Below are positions 37,748-40,848 of a DNA stretch of 40,848 bases, one piece after another. This DNA comes from a virus. The stretch covers positions 1 to 40,848 of IMG/VR virus record IMGVR_UViG_3300031963_000348; one strand, 5' to 3'. The number at the start of each line of letters is the position of its first letter. The first letter of the stretch is position 1. The translations under genes and the position numbers were made by a program. The notes under the pieces were generated by a model. The model was not told the DNA's origin. It saw nothing but the letters and a program-made list of their open reading frames with translations, and ran no database searches.

Positions 37748-40700
37748 GGCATCTATTTATATTCCTATTCGTATTGATCGGCTTTGAATCCATTGCCCAA
37801 CAACCTACTAACTACACTCGCGTGGCCGGTCGCTATAAATGGACTTCCGGATATTTTGATTCTACCATGCACATACCATCCGGTCCTACGCCGAAATTGG
37901 GCGGCGGTTATACCGGTCCCGGTGCATTGTTTTTCAATACTACCGATTCATCAGTATATACTTGGACCGGCACGCAATGGACCCTTTTACGAGGCTCTAT
38001 TGAGGGTGAGGTGAGTGCCGTTAGGAATAATACAGGCTCCGCAATAACCAAAGGAAGCGTAGTGTATATTACCGGCTCAACCGGTACAGTCCCAACCATT
38101 GCAAAAGCATCTGCAAAAGCAGAATCTACCTCATCAGTAACTTTTGGCGTACTTGCACAAGATTTGGCCGCCGGTGAAACGGGATATGCGGTACTTTCCG
38201 GCCGTCTTTATGGGCTCAACACGAATGCCTATACGGAAGGCGATCCGGTATATTTGGACACGATAGCCGGTCAATTCACTCATACTAAATACCAAGCACC
38301 ATTGCACTTTGTATTGGTGGGTTATATTGTTAAAAAATCCGGCGGTAATGGATCGTTAGAGGTGAAGATTCAAAACTATCCGGAACTTGATGAACTGCAT
38401 AATGTTCGTATTACTGATCCGGTGCGTAACCAATCAATACTTTTGTACGATTCCACGAATAAACTTTGGGTAGATACGGCATTGTCGGCAGTGGCTCCGA
38501 GTACCAATATTTATAATGCGGATGGTACGCTGACTGGGAATAGGACTTTGACGAGTGGTGGGTATAGTTTAACTATATTAGGTGGTATTGAAGAGGTTGT
38601 AGGTTTCCCAAGTGAACAAATATCTTTAAGATTACAAGGTTCTACAACTACAAAAAATCCTTATTTAAGCTTGAAGAATACCAATGCTTCTGGCAAAGAT
38701 TATACTTTGCGAAGCATGACTGATGGCTCATTTGATATATTTAATTTATCTAATTTAACTTCAATATTTAAACATGATTGGACTAATAATATAAATTATT
38801 TCAAATCAGCTTCTGGATTAACAGATACAAATAATTTTTATTTAGGTTTTAATATTGTTAGTGGATTATGGTTAACAAGTTCAAAAGCAATAGGCAATTA
38901 TGCAATATGCCAATCTGGTGGTAGCACATTTGTTAATGCTCCAACAAGTGGTAGTATAGGATTTAGAATTAATAATGCGGATAAAATGACTCTTACATCC
39001 GCAGGTCGCCTTCTTTTGGGCACTACTACTGAGGCAACGTATTTGCTGGATGTGAACGGCACACTTCGCACAACAGATGAAATTACTTTAAGCAAAGCAA
39101 GTGGAACGGCTTTGATGAATGTTATCGGTGGTAGCGGTGTTGAATCGCAAGTCAGAATAGGTTCACAAACTGCGAACACAAGATTTTCACTAACGGCAAA
39201 CGGTGGCGATTTTTATATCGGTTCTCAACCAGACGTAGGAACATCTACAAAGATTTTTACAATAAGCAGAGCAAACACAAATGTAGCTATTGTAAACAAT
39301 ACAACAACGGCAACCTATGCAAATAAGTATTCGCTTTTGGAATTGGTTGGTACCGGGAAAGGTTTTCTCCCTAACAGAATGACGCAATCACAATTGAGAG
39401 GAATTGCAGGAGCAGTAAATGCAGTGTCAATTGTAAGCGGTGGAAGTGGATATACAAACGGAACTTATAATAACAAAACAGCCATAGTAACAACCGCATA
39501 TGGAACTGGTACAGTCCAAGTATCTGCAACAGTAGTTGGTGGTGTTGTTACAACACTTACGATTGGGCCTATACCTCCATATGGTTCTGGATTTCAAATT
39601 GGTGATATAATAACATCTATTGTTGACTTATCAGGAGGAGCAGGATTTCAGGGTAAGATTAGTGGCGTAACAACACCAACATCTTTAATTGCATATCAAA
39701 CGGATGCGACAGAAGGAGCATACATACACACATCAAATAACGGATGGCAAAGAATACTGACAACTTCTGATAGTAGCGGAAACATTTACACAACCGATGG
39801 CACACTGACGGGGAATAGGATACTTGATGCAAGTACTTATACTTTAAATTTTAATGCAAATGCATCACAAGGAATTGTTTTTCATAAACAAAGGATAAAT
39901 ACTCTTGATTATTATTATGGATTTTCTGGTAAAGATGTTCCATTAACATCCACTGGTAATGCTACTAATTATAATGTAGCTGCATCATTTAACGGCAATG
40001 TTTTGTATTTAAATGCTGGATTAGCTTTAGCATTTTCAATGTCAGGTACTGAAATAATGAGGCTAACCAATAATAATAATTTCATTGTTGGTAATGGTAG
40101 TAGTTTCTCAGACGCAGGCTACAAATTAGACGTGCAAGGCACAGGGCGGTTTACGGGGAATGTTAGAGTTGATAATGGAATTAGAATATCAAGAGAAGGT
40201 GTAGTTACAAATGGTTATACTATGATAATTGGCGACCAGCCTGCTTTGGCAGGTGCTACGCCATATTACAATACTTTAATTGGTAATACCCCTTATGGGT
40301 TATCATCAAATAAAACAAGAAATGCTATTTTAGGTTCTACATGGCAATCAACTGGTGATGGTGCAGTTGGTGTAGGTAATAATGTGTATTTGGGAGGTGA
40401 TGGTGCTATTGCTTTTGGTAATGGTACAACTGCTTTAGCAAATGAATTTGTTGCAGGGAACCCAAACTATGCAATCACAAATGTATATTTTGGTAATGGT
40501 AAAATTGGTGGAGATTTTAATACTTATTCTTCAAGAGATGGTGTTTCATATGCTATAAATGGTAGCGGTGGAAATGGTACAGATAGAATTGGCGGTAACA
40601 TAACAATTGCAGGAGGTAAAGGAACAGGAGCAGGAACACCGGGTGATATTATTTTCTCAACTGCAACTCCTACAACAACAGGGACAACGCTTCAATCACT

Positions 40701-40848
40701 TACTCAAAGATGGTGGGTTAAAGGCAGCACAGGAACATTGGCAAATCTATCAAGTCCTAATGCATCAGCGGCCCTTCAAGTTGATGCTACAACACAAGGG
40801 TTTTTGCCGCCACGTATGACCGGAGCCCAAGCCGAGGCAATATCAAGT
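37744..40848 (+). CDS. Modular tail fibre protein (3' part continues at 133-237)
   Basis: Open to the last base: 1035 codons here and 34 more through the circular junction, 1069 in total. A signal-like hydrophobic N-terminus (MRHLFIFLFVLIGFESIAQQ) precedes a baseplate-proximal domain (GEVSAVRNNTGSAITKGSVVYITG...GEVKI-like, about 85-220). Modules follow: two NIYxxDGTLTGNRxL units (about 257 and 680), two LLDVNG/KLDVQG units (about 433 and 791), and two GFLPxRMT units (about 540 and 1020). GC content drops visibly at 38580-38990 and 39800-40700, suggesting swapped receptor-binding parts. The N-terminus looks exported, which is odd for a fibre. Start overlaps the preceding stop. Confidence 0.85.
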   Translation, partial: MRHLFIFLFVLIGFESIAQQPTNYTRVAGRYKWTSGYFDSTMHIPSGPTPKLGGGYTGPGALFFNTTDSSVYTWTGTQWTLLRGSIEGEVSAVRNNTGSAITKGSVVYITGSTGTVPTIAKASAKAESTSSVTFGVLAQDLAAGETGYAVLSGRLYGLNTNAYTEGDPVYLDTIAGQFTHTKYQAPLHFVLVGYIVKKSGGNGSLEVKIQNYPELDELHNVRITDPVRNQSILLYDSTNKLWVDTALSAVAPSTNIYNADGTLTGNRTLTSGGYSLTILGGIEEVVGFPSEQISLRLQGSTTTKNPYLSLKNTNASGKDYTLRSMTDGSFDIFNLSNLTSIFKHDWTNNINYFKSASGLTDTNNFYLGFNIVSGLWLTSSKAIGNYAICQSGGSTFVNAPTSGSIGFRINNADKMTLTSAGRLLLGTTTEATYLLDVNGTLRTTDEITLSKASGTALMNVIGGSGVESQVRIGSQTANTRFSLTANGGDFYIGSQPDVGTSTKIFTISRANTNVAIVNNTTTATYANKYSLLELVGTGKGFLPNRMTQSQLRGIAGAVNAVSIVSGGSGYTNGTYNNKTAIVTTAYGTGTVQVSATVVGGVVTTLTIGPIPPYGSGFQIGDIITSIVDLSGGAGFQGKISGVTTPTSLIAYQTDATEGAYIHTSNNGWQRILTTSDSSGNIYTTDGTLTGNRILDASTYTLNFNANASQGIVFHKQRINTLDYYYGFSGKDVPLTSTGNATNYNVAASFNGNVLYLNAGLALAFSMSGTEIMRLTNNNNFIVGNGSSFSDAGYKLDVQGTGRFTGNVRVDNGIRISREGVVTNGYTMIIGDQPALAGATPYYNTLIGNTPYGLSSNKTRNAILGSTWQSTGDGAVGVGNNVYLGGDGAIAFGNGTTALANEFVAGNPNYAITNVYFGNGKIGGDFNTYSSRDGVSYAINGSGGNGTDRIGGNITIAGGKGTGAGTPGDIIFSTATPTTTGTTLQSLTQRWWVKGSTGTLANLSSPNASAALQVDATTQGFLPPRMTGAQAEAISS
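40723..40848 (+). repeat. Right copy of 126-bp terminal direct repeat
   Basis: Identical to 7-132, in the same frame of the fibre gene. See the left copy. The right boundary is set by the end of the window, so the true repeat or overlap may be longer. Confidence 0.9.

Noticed and set aside
1-40848. tRNA genes, rRNA, CRISPR arrays, insertion sequences
   Set aside because: No cloverleaf, repeat-spacer array or transposase was seen on reading either strand. A covariance search would be needed to rule out an unusual tRNA.
37744-40848. Diversity-generating retroelement acting on the fibre
   Set aside because: No reverse transcriptase and no template/variable repeat pair with adenine-biased differences; the internal fibre repeats are diverged modules.

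Overview
The window looks like an essentially complete, circularly permuted genome of a tailed phage with a contractile tail that infects a member of the Bacteroidota. The first and last 126 bases are identical (7-132 and 40723-40848), and a tail-fibre gene runs off the right end and finishes at the left end. The unique circle is therefore about 40.7 kb. The Bacteroidota assignment rests on four observations: promoters resembling the TTTG / TAnnTTTG type of that phylum; start codons lacking Shine-Dalgarno sequences and often preceded by ACACACC; fibre modules of the GFLPPRMT and KLDVNG kind; and a DUF2586-type sheath. Every supported gene is on the + strand. I saw no tRNA, rRNA, integrase, recognisable lysogeny repressor, polymerase or replicative helicase.

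Layout. 1-3575: end of the tail fibre, two secreted small proteins, an XhlA-like membrane protein and three virion-like proteins, one with about sixteen 22-residue repeats. 3586-4849: lysis genes (holin candidate, a lipoprotein with the topology of a unimolecular spanin, M15 endolysin), closed by a terminator. 4900-7920: early genes with RecT and a YqaJ-like exonuclease. 7921-8046: a promoter, a compact two-hairpin RNA and a terminator. 8059-11313: three TAVEWL proteins, a replication initiator-like protein with an iteron-like array, a DnaC-like loader, small proteins and a RuvC-like nuclease. 11355-12496: two tandem ParB-like proteins. 13021-16367: a four-gene DNA hypermodification cassette (TET/JBP dioxygenase, fold-type-II PLP enzyme, amino acid:DNA transferase, 5-hmdU DNA kinase). 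16345-18104: terminase. 18224-19193: a small regulatory or accessory block. 19329-40848: head, tail, baseplate and fibre genes (gp36-like connector, Mu gp29-like portal, MuF fused to a lethal-factor-like metallopeptidase, ClpP-type protease with nested scaffold, capsid, sheath, tube, frameshifted chaperone, tape measure, baseplate, fibres).

How it fits together. The phage seems to use host replication enzymes, recruiting the helicase through its own initiator and loader, with RecT/exonuclease recombination and a RuvC-like nuclease to process DNA before packaging. The most interesting system is the hypermodification cassette, translationally coupled and placed directly before the terminase. 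There is no dUMP hydroxymethylase and no cytosine methyltransferase in the genome. The simplest reading is that the TET/JBP enzyme oxidises thymine already in DNA, the kinase phosphorylates the hydroxymethyl group, the transferase replaces the phosphate with an amino acid, and the PLP enzyme tailors the adduct. Other points worth a look are a promoter-embedded palindrome shared by four promoters, the structured RNA at about 7958-8046, the MuF-toxin-like fusion, and an in-frame amber codon inside the baseplate J-like gene.
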